NCBI RefSeq assembly: GCF_002161175.1
Contig: NZ_NFMA01000021.1
Coordinates: forward strand, 1 to 56,431
DNA length: 56,431 nt
From: Flavonifractor sp. An100
Lineage (GTDB): Bacteria; Bacillota; Clostridia; Oscillospirales; Oscillospiraceae
Direction of reading: 5' to 3'
In this document: in pieces, positions 7,608-15,943 of the stretch
How the letters are laid out: each line of letters begins with the position of its first letter
Position numbering within the stretch: the first letter of the stretch is position 1
Program-made: the position numbers and the translations under genes
The notes under the pieces: model-generated
Database searches by the model: none
Told to the model about the DNA's origin: nothing
What the model saw: the letters and a program-made list of their open reading frames with translations, nothing else

Positions 7608-8078
7608 ATGCAGGAAGAAGTAAACCAAAAAACAGTTGCCCTTTCAATCAAGACGGCAAAGCTGACGGGAAAAGTGCTGGCCGCCGCTCTTGGCAAGGTG
7701 GTTCGGGCGCTGCAAAAGCACCACCGAAAGGCGCTGACCCCGCAGGGCCGCCAGAGCGTGAAGAAGCTGATGAACCACTACGGCGGCAAAAACGCCATGC
7801 AGTATGTGGGTGCGCCGAAGGATTTTGACCGGATAGCGAAGGAGTTCCATGTGGACTACGCTTTCCATAAAGTGAGCCCCGGCCATTACCTGCTGTTCTT
7901 CAAAGCCAATCAGGCGGACGCCATCACGGCGGCCTTCCAGAAATACAGTACAAAGGTGCTGAACAAAGACCAGGACAAGACTTCTATCCTCGGCCAGCTC
8001 CGCAAGCTCACGGAGCAGATCAGGACGAAGCCGAAGGAGAAGCAGCGGACCAGAGAGGCGGTGAAGGACGGACGTTGA
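7608..8078 (+). CDS. PcfB-family (DUF3801) conjugation accessory protein
   Basis: A 156-residue protein beginning MQEEVNQKTVALSIKTAKLT. PcfB/DUF3801 proteins accompany VirD4-type coupling proteins in Firmicute conjugation modules and in enterococcal pCF10 PcfB contributes to relaxosome recruitment. The pattern KTVALSIKTAKLTGKVLAAAL, then GRQSVKKLM and DFDRIAKEFHVDYAFHK, matches the family. It starts at an ATG after AAAGGAGG at 7596-7603. Its stop codon overlaps the TTG start of virD4 as TTGA, the classic arrangement of the pair. Confidence 0.8.
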   Translation: MQEEVNQKTVALSIKTAKLTGKVLAAALGKVVRALQKHHRKALTPQGRQSVKKLMNHYGGKNAMQYVGAPKDFDRIAKEFHVDYAFHKVSPGHYLLFFKANQADAITAAFQKYSTKVLNKDQDKTSILGQLRKLTEQIRTKPKEKQRTREAVKDGR

Positions 8079-8377
8079 GTGACAAGATCAGAAAATATGT
8101 GCTCCCCAACCTGCCGTACTTCTTTGTGTTCTGGTTTTTCTCCAAAATCGGGACGGCCTACCGTATCGCCCCCGGCGCAGACTTCGGGACAAAGCTCATG
8201 GGGATGCTCGACACCTTCCCCAAAGCATTTGAAACTTACTGGCCGGGGCTTGGCGGCATTGACCTGCTGGTGGGCCTCGCCGGTGCGGCTGGGGTGTATC
8301 TGCTGATACAGTCCAAAATCAAGCAGGCAAAGAAATTCCGGCGGGATGCGGAGTACGGCACCGCCCGCTGGAGTGCA
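8075..8377 (+). pseudogene. VirD4/TraG-type coupling protein, truncated after ~100 residues
   Basis: The N-terminus of a type IV coupling protein. It starts with TTG at 8075, overlapping the pcfB stop. It has a membrane segment (LPNLPYFFVFWFFSKIG), a second one near residues 64-80 (LLVGLAGAAGVYLLIQS), and then KKFRRDAEYGTARW, the conserved lead-in to the ATPase domain. Family members continue with about 500 further residues including Walker A and B motifs. Here the frame runs into SA and a stop at the left end of the TnpX-type element, so the coupling ATPase is missing. Confidence 0.85.
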
Positions 8378-8427
8378 TAATTTTAAGTGTAAAGGACACC
8401 TACATGGACGCACAGGAGGTTATGCAC

Positions 8428-10278
8428 ATGACTGATTATAGCAAAATTACCGCCCTTTACTCCCGCCTTTCCGTGGGCGACGAGGACAGGGACGGCGGTG
8501 AGAGCAACAGCATACAGAACCAAAAAATCTTTTTGGAGAACTATGCCAGAGGACAGCACTTAACCAATATCCGGCACTACATTGACGATGACGAAAGCGG
8601 CAGATTTTTTGACCGTTCTGCCTATTCCCGCATGATGGACGATGTAGAAAACGGAAAAATCGGTGTCTGCATTATGAAAGACCTGACGCGCTGGGGGCGC
8701 GACTATCTCCAAGTTGGCAACGCTATGGAGATATTCAGACGGAACAATGTGCGCTTTATCGCGGTCAACAACGGGATAGACAGCGAGAAGCCCGACACAT
8801 TGGAGTTTGCGCCCTTTATCAACATCATGTCGGAGTGGTACGCAAAGGACATCAGCAAGAAAGTAAAGACCGGCATTAAAACGAAGGGCATGAGCGGAAA
8901 GCCGATTGCCACCGAAGCCCCCTACGGCTATATGAAAGACCCGGACAACAAGGATTTTTGGATAATCGACGAGGAAGCCGCCGAGGTTGTGCGCCTTATT
9001 TTCCGTCTGTTTATCGGCGGGAAGAACCGCAACCAAATCGCCGTATATCTGACGCAGGAGCAAATCCCTACCCCTACTTTCTACATGAAAGACCGGGGAC
9101 GGGGAACGTGTAAAAACAAGGCGCTCAATGAGGATAACCGCTACAAGTGGAACAAAGTCACCTTGACCCATATCCTCACGCGGCAGGAGTATTGCGGCGA
9201 TGTAGTCAACTTCAAGACTACAAAGCATTTCCGGGACAAGCGGAACCACTATGTAGACCGGAGCCAATGGCAGATAACCGAAAATGTGCATGAGCCGATT
9301 ATTGACCGCGCCGACTTTGAAACCGCACAGCGGATTTTGGAAAACGCGCCCGTCAGACGCCCCAACGGGGACGGGGAAATCCACCCTTTGTCGGGCTTGC
9401 TTTTCTGTAAGGATTGCGGCGCAAAAATGCACATCCGCATAGATTACAGGAACGGCGGCAAGCGGCATGTTGCCTATTGCAGCGAGTATCACAAGGGGAA
9501 AGCCAAAAACCCCAAGTGCCATTCCCCACACATCATCGACGCGGACTTGCTCATGCAGACCGTCGCGGAAGTGCTGAAGAAAATCGAGGACTACTCTATC
9601 AGCAACCGGGCGGAGTTTGAAGCCTTAGTGAAAAAGAACCTTGCCATGCAGCAGACCGACCAGACCAAGAAGCAGCAGAAACGTATCCCGCAAATCACGA
9701 CACGCCTTGAACAGATTGACAAGGTGCTGAATAAGCTCTATGAGGACAACGCCCTCGGCACTATCCCGCAAGACCGCTATGAGCAAATGTCGCAAAAATA
9801 TTCGGAAGAATACTACACACTGAAAACGGAGCTTGCCACACTCCAAGAGCAGCTATCCGCTTATGAGAACGCGGGAGGGCGGGCGCAGAAGTTTTTGAAG
9901 CTGACGGAACGCTATGCCGCCTTTACTGACCTGACCCCCGCCATTCTCAACGAGTTTATCAGCCGGATTGAAGTGCATGAGCGCGACAAGAAAAGGGCAA
10001 AACAGGCTGTTCAGCACATCGGGATATATTTTAACTATATCGGCAGATTTGAGAACGAAGTGACGCAGCTTGCAGAGCCTACGGAGCAGGAAGTCCGGCA
10101 AATGCGGGAGGAAATCGAAGAAGCCCAAAAGGAAAAGAGCCGCGCCTACCACCGGCAGTATTCAAGGGAGTACCGGGCGCGAAACCTTGAAAAGCAACGG
10201 GAATATGACCGCATGAAAGCGCGGGAATACCGGGCAAGGAGAAAGGCGCAGGCCGCCGCCGCAGCACCCGCACAGTAA
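8428..10278 (+). CDS. Large serine recombinase (TnpX/TndX type)
   Basis: About 616 residues. It would excise and insert the nested element by serine recombination. The resolvase domain begins ITALYSRLSVGDEDRDGGES with the nucleophile Ser in YSRLS, and includes IMKDLTRWGRDYLQVG. A recombinase domain follows (APYGYMKDPDN..., residues ~165-290), then a zinc ribbon (LLFCKDCGAKMHI plus later Cys residues), a coiled-coil, and the basic C-terminal tail rich in Arg and Tyr characteristic of TnpX relatives. The ATG at 8428 is preferred because AGGAGG ends 8 nt before it; 8404 and 8422 are in frame but badly spaced. A terminator follows the stop. Confidence 0.9.
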   Translation: MTDYSKITALYSRLSVGDEDRDGGESNSIQNQKIFLENYARGQHLTNIRHYIDDDESGRFFDRSAYSRMMDDVENGKIGVCIMKDLTRWGRDYLQVGNAMEIFRRNNVRFIAVNNGIDSEKPDTLEFAPFINIMSEWYAKDISKKVKTGIKTKGMSGKPIATEAPYGYMKDPDNKDFWIIDEEAAEVVRLIFRLFIGGKNRNQIAVYLTQEQIPTPTFYMKDRGRGTCKNKALNEDNRYKWNKVTLTHILTRQEYCGDVVNFKTTKHFRDKRNHYVDRSQWQITENVHEPIIDRADFETAQRILENAPVRRPNGDGEIHPLSGLLFCKDCGAKMHIRIDYRNGGKRHVAYCSEYHKGKAKNPKCHSPHIIDADLLMQTVAEVLKKIEDYSISNRAEFEALVKKNLAMQQTDQTKKQQKRIPQITTRLEQIDKVLNKLYEDNALGTIPQDRYEQMSQKYSEEYYTLKTELATLQEQLSAYENAGGRAQKFLKLTERYAAFTDLTPAILNEFISRIEVHERDKKRAKQAVQHIGIYFNYIGRFENEVTQLAEPTEQEVRQMREEIEEAQKEKSRAYHRQYSREYRARNLEKQREYDRMKAREYRARRKAQAAAAAPAQ

Positions 10279-10299
10279 AACAGAATACCGACAACTAAG

Positions 10300-10333
10300 A
10301 GGGATTTTCCGGGCTACGGGAAATCCCTTTTTC
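10300..10333 (+). terminator. Terminator after the recombinase
   Basis: AGGGATTT (10300-10307) pairs with AAATCCCT (10321-10328), followed by five T. Confidence 0.7.
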
Positions 10334-10356
10334 GCGCCCGGAGAAAGGAGCCGCCT

Positions 10357-10536
10357 ATGGCAGAACAGACCCCCGACAGTATCATCACGACACAGAAGAA
10401 CGGACAGACCATCGTTGCGGAATTGTTTTTCAATCACAGCGGCACAGAAACATTCCGCGACAAGCTGCTCAAAGTGATACTTGCCGACAGCTTGCAGGAC
10501 GGTCAAGAGCCGGAAAAATCGGAAATTTTGCGATAA
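10357..10536 (+). CDS. TnpW-like small transposon protein
   Basis: A 59-residue protein starting MAEQTPDSIITTQKNGQTIV and ending QEPEKSEILR. It includes NHSGTETFRDKLLKVIL. Small proteins of this kind sit directly after tnpX-type recombinases in Clostridia and are called TnpW; their role is not known. The ATG has GGAG at 10347-10350. A terminator follows within 5 nt of the stop. Confidence 0.65.
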   Translation: MAEQTPDSIITTQKNGQTIVAELFFNHSGTETFRDKLLKVILADSLQDGQEPEKSEILR

Positions 10537-10540
10537 CAGC

Positions 10541-10577
10541 CGCCCCGACGATACATTCCCCGTCCGGGCGGTTTTTA
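10541..10577 (+). terminator. Terminator after tnpW-like gene
   Basis: CCGCCC pairs with GGGCGG (inside CCGTCCGGGCGG), then TTTTTAT. A second small hairpin GCCCCT/AGGGGC lies at 10634-10655 just before the next ribosome site. Confidence 0.6.
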
Positions 10578-10670
10578 TCGTCAAAAACGCCGTTTTCTCC
10601 AAGTCAAGAGCCGGAGAAAACACCCGAAAAATGCCCCTATTGCGTAACAGGGGCGCAGAAAGGAGAGTTT

Positions 10671-10967
10671 ATGCGAACAGGGCTTCCCAAGCAAAAAAAG
10701 ACCACAGACATCTGGTTTGATGAGAAAGACCCGTTGATCCATATCCGTACCCACAATACCGACTTGAAGAAGCGGCTTGCCGCCTATGCCGAGCAGCACC
10801 CCGATGTGTGCCGCCAGACCGACGCAGACCCGGAAACGGGCTGCATGGAGTTTGACATTGAGAAAGGCCGCTTCTCTTTCCGTCTGACCGCCCCATACAG
10901 CGAGGAACGGCGGGAAGCGGCGCGGCGGTACGCCAGAGAGAGCAACGCCGCCGACAGGCTGAAATAG
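10671..10967 (+). CDS. Conserved hypothetical protein of TnpX-type elements
   Basis: A 98-residue protein beginning MRTGLPKQKKTTDIWFDEKD. It contains IHIRTHNTDLKKRLAAYAEQHP and a C-terminal RREAARRYARESNAA helix. It has no membrane segment or signal. I recognise it as a common passenger of these elements but not its function. AAAGGAGAG at 10659-10667 is the ribosome site. The promoter of the methyltransferase leader overlaps its stop. Confidence 0.6.
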   Translation: MRTGLPKQKKTTDIWFDEKDPLIHIRTHNTDLKKRLAAYAEQHPDVCRQTDADPETGCMEFDIEKGRFSFRLTAPYSEERREAARRYARESNAADRLK

Positions 10968-10969
10968 AG

Positions 10970-10998
10970 TGGAAATGTTCATAGTTTTGTGCTATACT
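10970..10998 (+). promoter_or_regulatory. Promoter of the methyltransferase leader
   Basis: TGGAAA (10970-10975), 17-nt spacer, TATACT (10993-10998). The transcript would start about 40 nt before the leader peptide. Confidence 0.55.
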
Positions 10999-11046
10999 TT
11001 TTCTAAAAGCAGAGTAATACTGCGGAATTGATTGGAGGACAACACA

Positions 11047-11073
11047 ATGGTTACATTTATGAGATTAAGATAA
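11047..11073 (+). CDS. Leader peptide MVTFMRLR (macrolide-arrest type)
   Basis: An eight-codon frame, MVTFMRLR, with GGAGG at 11034-11038. The ending MRLR is the macrolide-dependent stalling motif known from the ErmD leader (MTHSMRLR...) and the mefA leader (MTASMRLR). In those cases erythromycin-bound ribosomes stall in the motif and unfold the downstream mRNA. The region after it can form alternative hairpins, one of which pairs with the ribosome site of the rRNA methyltransferase gene. Confidence 0.75.
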   Translation: MVTFMRLR

Positions 11074-11142
11074 AACCGCGAGTTATGTTGCGGTTATCCG
11101 TATTGCATAACTCGCTTATTGAAGCAGAGATGTAATTACGGA
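11074..11142 (+). promoter_or_regulatory. Attenuator between leader peptide and methyltransferase
   Basis: GCGAGTTATG (11078-11087) pairs perfectly with CATAACTCGC (11106-11115). AACCGC (11074-11079) can instead pair with GCGGTT (11090-11095), and TCCGTA (11097-11102) with TACGGA (11137-11142), which overlaps the GGAGG ribosome site at 11140-11144. The pairings are mutually exclusive in part, as in translational attenuators. Confidence 0.65.
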
Positions 11143-11152
11143 GGAAAAACAA

Positions 11153-11986
11153 ATGAATAATAATTTATCACGCTTTGCAGACAGCAAGGTTTATTTTCAA
11201 TGCCCAATTTGCACAAAATCAATGGATATACAAGGCAATAGCCTAATTTGTAGACATGGACATTGCTTTGATATTTCAAGATATGGGTATGTAAATTTGT
11301 TGTTAAAATCATCGCCCAAAACCAACTACAGCAAGCGGTCTTTTGACAACCGGCACCAAATTTTGGAGTATGGCATGTATGATGTTGTGTTGGAGAAAAT
11401 CATACAGTTTATTTCTGATACGCCATCTATAAGAAACATTTTAGATGTTGGTTGCGGCGAGGGTTTCTATGCAAGGCAGATACAGCAAAGAACAGAACGA
11501 AACATCTTTGCCTTTGACTTGTCAAGGGAGGCAATACAGATTGCATCAAAAAAAGACAAGCGCAAAGCAGTGAAGTGGTTTGTTACTGACTTATCAAAAA
11601 TCCCTTTGAAAGACGGAAGTATGGATTGTATTTTAGACATATTTTCGCCTGCACACTACAAAGAATTTCAGCGATTGCTATCTCCTAACGGATATGTTGT
11701 GAAAGTAATTCCTACGAAAAATCATTTGAGGGAAATCAGGACTAAAGTGCAAGCACACTTGAAAAATCCAGATTATTCAAATGAGTCTGTCGTTGAATAT
11801 TTTGAGAAATATCTTAAAACCATTTCAAGAGAAACGGTTTCAGCCACCGTACAGTTGTCATCAGAACAAAGAATGTCGTTTATTGAAATGACGCCGCTTC
11901 TCTTTTGCGTTGAAAAAGATTGCGTTGATTGGCGTACTCTCACACATTTGACAATCGAAGCTGATGTTTTAATAGGAATGTATTAA
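11153..11986 (+). CDS. RlmA-like 23S rRNA (guanine-N1) methyltransferase, likely resistance gene
   Basis: A 277-residue S-adenosylmethionine-dependent methyltransferase. The N-terminal zinc-binding segment reads FQCPICTKSM ... LICRHGHCFD, as in RlmA. Residues ~47-60 (KTNYSKRSFDNRHQ) match the family, and motif I is ILDVGCGEGFYARQ at about 99-112. RlmA(I) methylates G745 and RlmA(II)/TlrB G748 in the macrolide tunnel, and TlrB contributes to tylosin resistance. The gene is AT-rich, lies on a mobilizable element and is preceded by a macrolide-stalling leader, so an inducible macrolide resistance role is a reasonable inference. The exact target base cannot be read from sequence. Confidence 0.8.
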   Translation: MNNNLSRFADSKVYFQCPICTKSMDIQGNSLICRHGHCFDISRYGYVNLLLKSSPKTNYSKRSFDNRHQILEYGMYDVVLEKIIQFISDTPSIRNILDVGCGEGFYARQIQQRTERNIFAFDLSREAIQIASKKDKRKAVKWFVTDLSKIPLKDGSMDCILDIFSPAHYKEFQRLLSPNGYVVKVIPTKNHLREIRTKVQAHLKNPDYSNESVVEYFEKYLKTISRETVSATVQLSSEQRMSFIEMTPLLFCVEKDCVDWRTLTHLTIEADVLIGMY

Positions 11987-12051
11987 AGGGCGTATTGATA
12001 TTTAATATTCCCATTTATTGAGCAGAACGGAGTAAACCAAACACCCTAATC

Positions 12052-12085
12052 AAAAGGACAGCCGAGGAAATCGACTGTCCTTTTT
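12052..12085 (+). terminator. Terminator after the methyltransferase
   Basis: AAAAGGACAG (12052-12061) pairs with CTGTCCTTTT (12075-12084) and the T run continues. Confidence 0.7.
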
Positions 12086-12117
12086 CTATGCCGACAGGTA
12101 GAAAGGAGTGACCACCC

Positions 12118-12414
12118 ATGACGAAACCGAGAGAAAAAAACCGCGAGGAATTGCAAGCCGAGATTGAGGACGGGAAGAAGAAAATCCGGCAGCTTGAAAA
12201 CCGGGAAAAGGTGTTGCGGCAAAAGTTATCCCAAGAAGAACGCCGGACACGCAGCCACCGCCTTATCGTCCGGGGTGCGGTCTTTGAGAGCATTGTGCCG
12301 GAAGCCAAGACCATGACCGACGAGGAAGCCGCCGCCTTTCTCCGGCTTGCCTTGACGAGCGAGGAAGCGCGGGCTTATCTGAAAAAACGCACCAAGGGCG
12401 GGAAAAGCGAATAA
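12118..12414 (+). CDS. DUF3847 protein (mobilization accessory)
   Basis: A 98-residue, highly charged protein. Residues 5-45 form a coiled coil (REKNREELQAEIEDGKKKI...). The C-terminal half (RLIVRGAVFESIVPEAKTMTDEE, then EARAYLKKR) is the DUF3847 signature. Such proteins lie directly before MobA/MobL genes and may be relaxosome accessory factors. GAAAGGAG at 12100-12107 is the ribosome site. The oriT starts 15 nt after its stop. Confidence 0.7.
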   Translation: MTKPREKNREELQAEIEDGKKKIRQLENREKVLRQKLSQEERRTRSHRLIVRGAVFESIVPEAKTMTDEEAAAFLRLALTSEEARAYLKKRTKGGKSE

Positions 12415-12428
12415 TCCCTTTGGCACAA

Positions 12429-12456
12429 AGGGCGCACTTATACACCCTTACGGGTG
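12429..12456 (-). other. oriT of IncQ/MobQ type
   Basis: On the minus strand the core reads TAAGTGCGCCCT (complement of 12440-12429), identical to the nick region of the RSF1010/R1162 oriT (TAAGTGCG/CCCT). It is preceded by a hairpin CACCC-GTAA-GGGTG (complement of 12456-12443), matching the inverted repeat of that oriT in position. The nick is predicted between 33 and 32 of this block (12433/12432). It lies between DUF3847 and the MobA/MobL gene, the usual place. Confidence 0.75.
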
Positions 12457-12664
12457 CGTGCGCTCTGCCGAGGGCTTGTCGGCACAGAGAGAAAGCCGCT
12501 TGCTTCCCTCTCTGACCGACATTGGCGGCTTTGCCGCAACAAGGGGCTGCACCCCTTGCGCCGCTTACGCGGCTATCCCTGCACACCCACAAAAACAGTA
12601 CACCCGCCGTTGGCGTCTGTACCATTTTTGCGGGTTTTATTATCCTATCCGGGAGGTGATACCC

Positions 12665-14164
12665 ATAGCCATCTACCATTGTAATATCAGCATTGTCAGC
12701 CGGGGCAAGGGCAAATCAGCCGTTGCCGCAGCCGCCTACCGAAGCGGCGAAAAGTTGACAAATGAGTGGGACGGAATGACCCACGACTACACCCGCAAAG
12801 GCGGTGTTGTCCATACGGAAATCCTACTGCCGCCCAATGCCCCGCCCTCTTTCTCTGACCGTTCAACCTTGTGGAACAGCGTGGAGCTTTACGAGAAAGC
12901 CGGGAACGCCCAGCTTGCAAGGGAGATTGACGCGGCACTCCCCATAGAATTATCACGAGAGGAACAGATACGGCTTGTCCGGGAATACTGTTCCTCTCAA
13001 TTTGTTTCCAGAGGAATGTGCGTTGACTTTGCTATCCATGACACCGACAGCGGCAACCCCCATTGTCACATCATGCTTACCATGCGCCCCCTTGACGAGC
13101 GCGGCGCATGGGCGGCGAAGTCCAAAAAGGAATATGACCTTGACGAAAACGGCGAGCGTATTCGTTTGCCAAGTGGCAGATACAAGACCCACAAAGTTGA
13201 CCTGACCGGCTGGAACGACAAGGGCAACGCCCTCTTGTGGCGAAAGGCATGGGCTGACCTTACCAACGACTTTTTGGAGAGGAACGGAAGCCCGCAGCGT
13301 ATCGACCACCGCAGCAACGCCGAGCGCGGCATTGAGGAGATACCCACCGTCCACATGGGCGTGGCGGCTTGCCAGATGGAGAAGAAAGGTATCGCCACCG
13401 AGAAAGGCGAACTAAACCGAAATATCCAAAAGGCAAACCGCCTTATCCGGGAAATCCGGGCGCAGGTTGGAAAGCTCAAAGAATGGATTGCCGACCTGTT
13501 CAAAGCGCGGGAAACCACCCCGGAACAGCCGCCACAATCCCCCGGCCTTGCAAATCTGCTGATGAAGTATTTGAGCGTTCAGAGAGAAAAGAGCCGGAAG
13601 TATTCGCAGAGTTGGCAACAGCAGCACGCAGCCGACGAACTGAAAACCGTAGCGGCGGCGGTCAACTATCTTTCCGAGCATGGTATCTCTACCCTTGACG
13701 AGCTGGACGCAGCCCTTTCCTCTGTCAGCGAACAGGCCGACGCTATCCGGGCGGGAATGAAAACCGCCGAGCAACGCATGAAAGAGCTGCAAAAGCTCAT
13801 TGAGTACGGCAGGAATTATCAGACCTACAAGCCCGTACAGGACGAGTACCGGCAAATCCGCTGGAAAGGAAAACAGGAGAAGTTTGCGGAAGCCCGCCGC
13901 GCCGAGCTTACCCTTTGGAACGCGGCAAACCGCTATCTCCATGCCCATTTGCCGGAGGGCGTGAAAACCCTGCCGATCTCCGCATGGGAGAAAGAATATG
14001 CTGCCCTTAAAGCACAGAGGGAAACGGAATACGCCAAGCTGAAAGGCACCCGCAGCGACCTTTCCGAGCTTCAAAATATCCGCAGGTGCGTGGATATTGC
14101 GCTCCGCGCCGACCAGCCGGAACAGACGCGGACCCGCACCAAGCGGCACGAACAAGAGCGATAA
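12665..14164 (+). CDS. mobA: MobA/MobL-family relaxase, near-cognate start
   Basis: About 499 residues. It nicks oriT to start transfer of the nested element. The N-terminus AIYHCNISIVSRGKGKSAVA with AAAYRSGEKL, the HDYTRKGGVVHTEILLP segment and the metal-binding NPHCHIMLTMRPL motif are the MobA/MobL relaxase signature; the C-terminal half is helical. The family normally starts Met-Ala-Ile, but here the Met position is ATA at 12665, 8 nt after GGAGG (12652-12656). Other options are GTG at 12656, which overlaps the ribosome site, and GTG at 12458, which would add 69 residues translated through oriT. The near-cognate ATA start is my preferred reading. Confidence 0.85.
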   Translation: MAIYHCNISIVSRGKGKSAVAAAAYRSGEKLTNEWDGMTHDYTRKGGVVHTEILLPPNAPPSFSDRSTLWNSVELYEKAGNAQLAREIDAALPIELSREEQIRLVREYCSSQFVSRGMCVDFAIHDTDSGNPHCHIMLTMRPLDERGAWAAKSKKEYDLDENGERIRLPSGRYKTHKVDLTGWNDKGNALLWRKAWADLTNDFLERNGSPQRIDHRSNAERGIEEIPTVHMGVAACQMEKKGIATEKGELNRNIQKANRLIREIRAQVGKLKEWIADLFKARETTPEQPPQSPGLANLLMKYLSVQREKSRKYSQSWQQQHAADELKTVAAAVNYLSEHGISTLDELDAALSSVSEQADAIRAGMKTAEQRMKELQKLIEYGRNYQTYKPVQDEYRQIRWKGKQEKFAEARRAELTLWNAANRYLHAHLPEGVKTLPISAWEKEYAALKAQRETEYAKLKGTRSDLSELQNIRRCVDIALRADQPEQTRTRTKRHEQER

Positions 14165-14170
14165 AGAGAA

Positions 14171-14200
14171 GGACGGGCAAGCTATCCGGCTTGTCCGTCC
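14171..14200 (+). terminator. Hairpin after mobA
   Basis: GGACGGGCAAGC pairs with GCTTGTCCGTCC with one wobble. No T run follows; it may mark the end of the mobilization unit. Confidence 0.5.
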
Positions 14201-14276
14201 TATGTACCGCCTGACAAATAGGGAGTTCATTATCGTTTTATTTCCAAGCAATAGAATGACGGCCTAATGAGAAACA

Positions 14277-15884
14277 TCATAATATGATTATATTTCCGCT
14301 ATTTATGGATGCACAGAGTTTTTCAATGCAGGAAATAATATCTTTGGCTTCTCTTTTTCCTACATTAACATTATTGTGTACGATGTTATTGCGTATTTTT
14401 CTATACTTCTTTACTTTGTAAAGAGCTTCTTCATCTTCAGCATTATTCGTGTTTAACAAATTTAGGGATTCCATCAGAGAGGTCCTTACAAAGTCGTACT
14501 TTCTGGATAAAGTTATTTCTAAAAACCTAAATGCCGCAATAACGGCAGCATTGTATTCACCCTTGTCAAACAGCCTCAAATAATCCTTTTCGGCTTCCGG
14601 TTCGTTTTTCTTGCCGTTATTGTGCGCTTGTAAAAAATCATTTAATGTGTCCACAAAATGCTTGTTATCACCATATAAATTATATTTGAAAAGATGTAGA
14701 CTTTGTAAATCAAATGGCAAACTATCCGATTGATCTTCATCTACAATCAATATAGATAGCTTGTTCTTGCTCATTATGTTTCCTAATTCCCACATAATAT
14801 TTGCGTTGTTACCAGAGAGATCAACAATGGTCATTGAAGCTTTTGAAATCAGAGCGTCAGTCTTTCGTGTTATAATTTCGCCTGGCATTATAGTTTCGTC
14901 TAATGATATGGGAGAAATACCGTTATTGTATAATACAGGATATAGCAAATCTTTAAGAAAGGATAATCTTTGATATGGTGCTGAAATATAACAAAGTCTA
15001 TTATCCGTCTCCGGCATTTTTAATTCTTCGGAAGCCTTCTCGTTTGTGAACACCATTTGTTCGGGGAGCTTTTCATCAATAACTTGCTTAATCTCAGAAA
15101 AAAACTCATCCAAAATATCAGGATAGTCGGCTTTGTCACCCGGAAGATTTATAACTTTAATATTTCTTCTCTCAAAACGTGCTATTTCTATGGGGCTGGC
15201 ATCTACTAAAACTACATAAGCAGGAGTGCTTAGTTTCCCGAGGCGGGAACCAATAATTTGCCACAGTGTTCTAATATCGCTGTCGTCAAAACTATATCCT
15301 ATAAGTAATAGCGTTTTAGTAATAAATAGGTTGGATATGTATGTTGATAAAATTTTGTTTTTATCAACATATATATCATAATCGTATTCGGTTATTACCA
15401 TTCTTTCAGGATGATTAAAATCTCCATGCAGTTTAATAAGTTTAGTTCTTTCATGTGTGCTTATTGGAAGTCGCTCCTCTGAAACTACCATCGAAAAAGG
15501 AATGTGTTTCTCATTTAATGTTTGTTCAATGAGGAAATCAAAATTTGTCGTGCAAATAGTATCAAAATAAAGATCGCAAAATGTCCGATGTGTTTTTCCC
15601 GGCTTTAGATCATTAACATAGAGTTCTCTTGCCAAAAGTTCAATGAGCTTAGTCCTTGAAAACTCACTTTCAAACAACGATAATGCGTCAATGGCATTCG
15701 TATAAGTGTAATTGGGAATGTATGTTGCCACTTTTTTCCCGAGCCCTTCCCAATCTAAAATGCTCGCACCCTCTGGGGCAATAGCATTTTTTGAAAAGCC
15801 TGCCCCAACAAACGGAATAACTCTATTATCAATAAAATCTTCTTGTAATGTCTTAGGAATGTATTTCAAATATTTTCCGCTCAT
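14277..15884 (-). CDS. SIR2 / deoxyribosyltransferase-like / HEPN protein, probable phage defence effector
   Basis: A 535-residue, three-part protein. Residues ~15-270 are a SIR2-like domain: PFVGAGFSKNA (24-34), TTNFD (112-116) with the catalytic-type Asn and Asp, KLHGDF (151-156), and LLIGYSFDDSDIR (193-205). Residues ~297-420 resemble nucleoside deoxyribosyltransferase or TIR-like folds (ISAPYQRL, then VDLSGNNANIMWELGNIMSKNK with Glu366). Residues ~430-530 look HEPN-like, with RNNIVH at 498-503. SIR2 proteins in defence islands deplete NAD+ on infection. The gene is AT-rich, opposite in direction to the mobile-element genes, and has its own promoter. The exact architecture is one I cannot match to a named system. 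Confidence 0.75.
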   Translation of the reverse strand: MSGKYLKYIPKTLQEDFIDNRVIPFVGAGFSKNAIAPEGASILDWEGLGKKVATYIPNYTYTNAIDALSLFESEFSRTKLIELLARELYVNDLKPGKTHRTFCDLYFDTICTTNFDFLIEQTLNEKHIPFSMVVSEERLPISTHERTKLIKLHGDFNHPERMVITEYDYDIYVDKNKILSTYISNLFITKTLLLIGYSFDDSDIRTLWQIIGSRLGKLSTPAYVVLVDASPIEIARFERRNIKVINLPGDKADYPDILDEFFSEIKQVIDEKLPEQMVFTNEKASEELKMPETDNRLCYISAPYQRLSFLKDLLYPVLYNNGISPISLDETIMPGEIITRKTDALISKASMTIVDLSGNNANIMWELGNIMSKNKLSILIVDEDQSDSLPFDLQSLHLFKYNLYGDNKHFVDTLNDFLQAHNNGKKNEPEAEKDYLRLFDKGEYNAAVIAAFRFLEITLSRKYDFVRTSLMESLNLLNTNNAEDEEALYKVKKYRKIRNNIVHNNVNVGKREAKDIISCIEKLCASINSGNIIIL

Positions 15885-15914
15885 TGGTATTCCTCCGTTG
15901 CCCGCTTTTTAATA

Positions 15915-15943
15915 ATTCTATCTCTTGCGTGCCTGTTCGTCAA
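15915..15943 (-). promoter_or_regulatory. Promoter of the SIR2 gene
   Basis: On the minus strand TTGACG (15943-15938), 17-nt spacer, TAGAAT (15920-15915), followed by GGAGG and the ATG at 15884. Confidence 0.65.
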
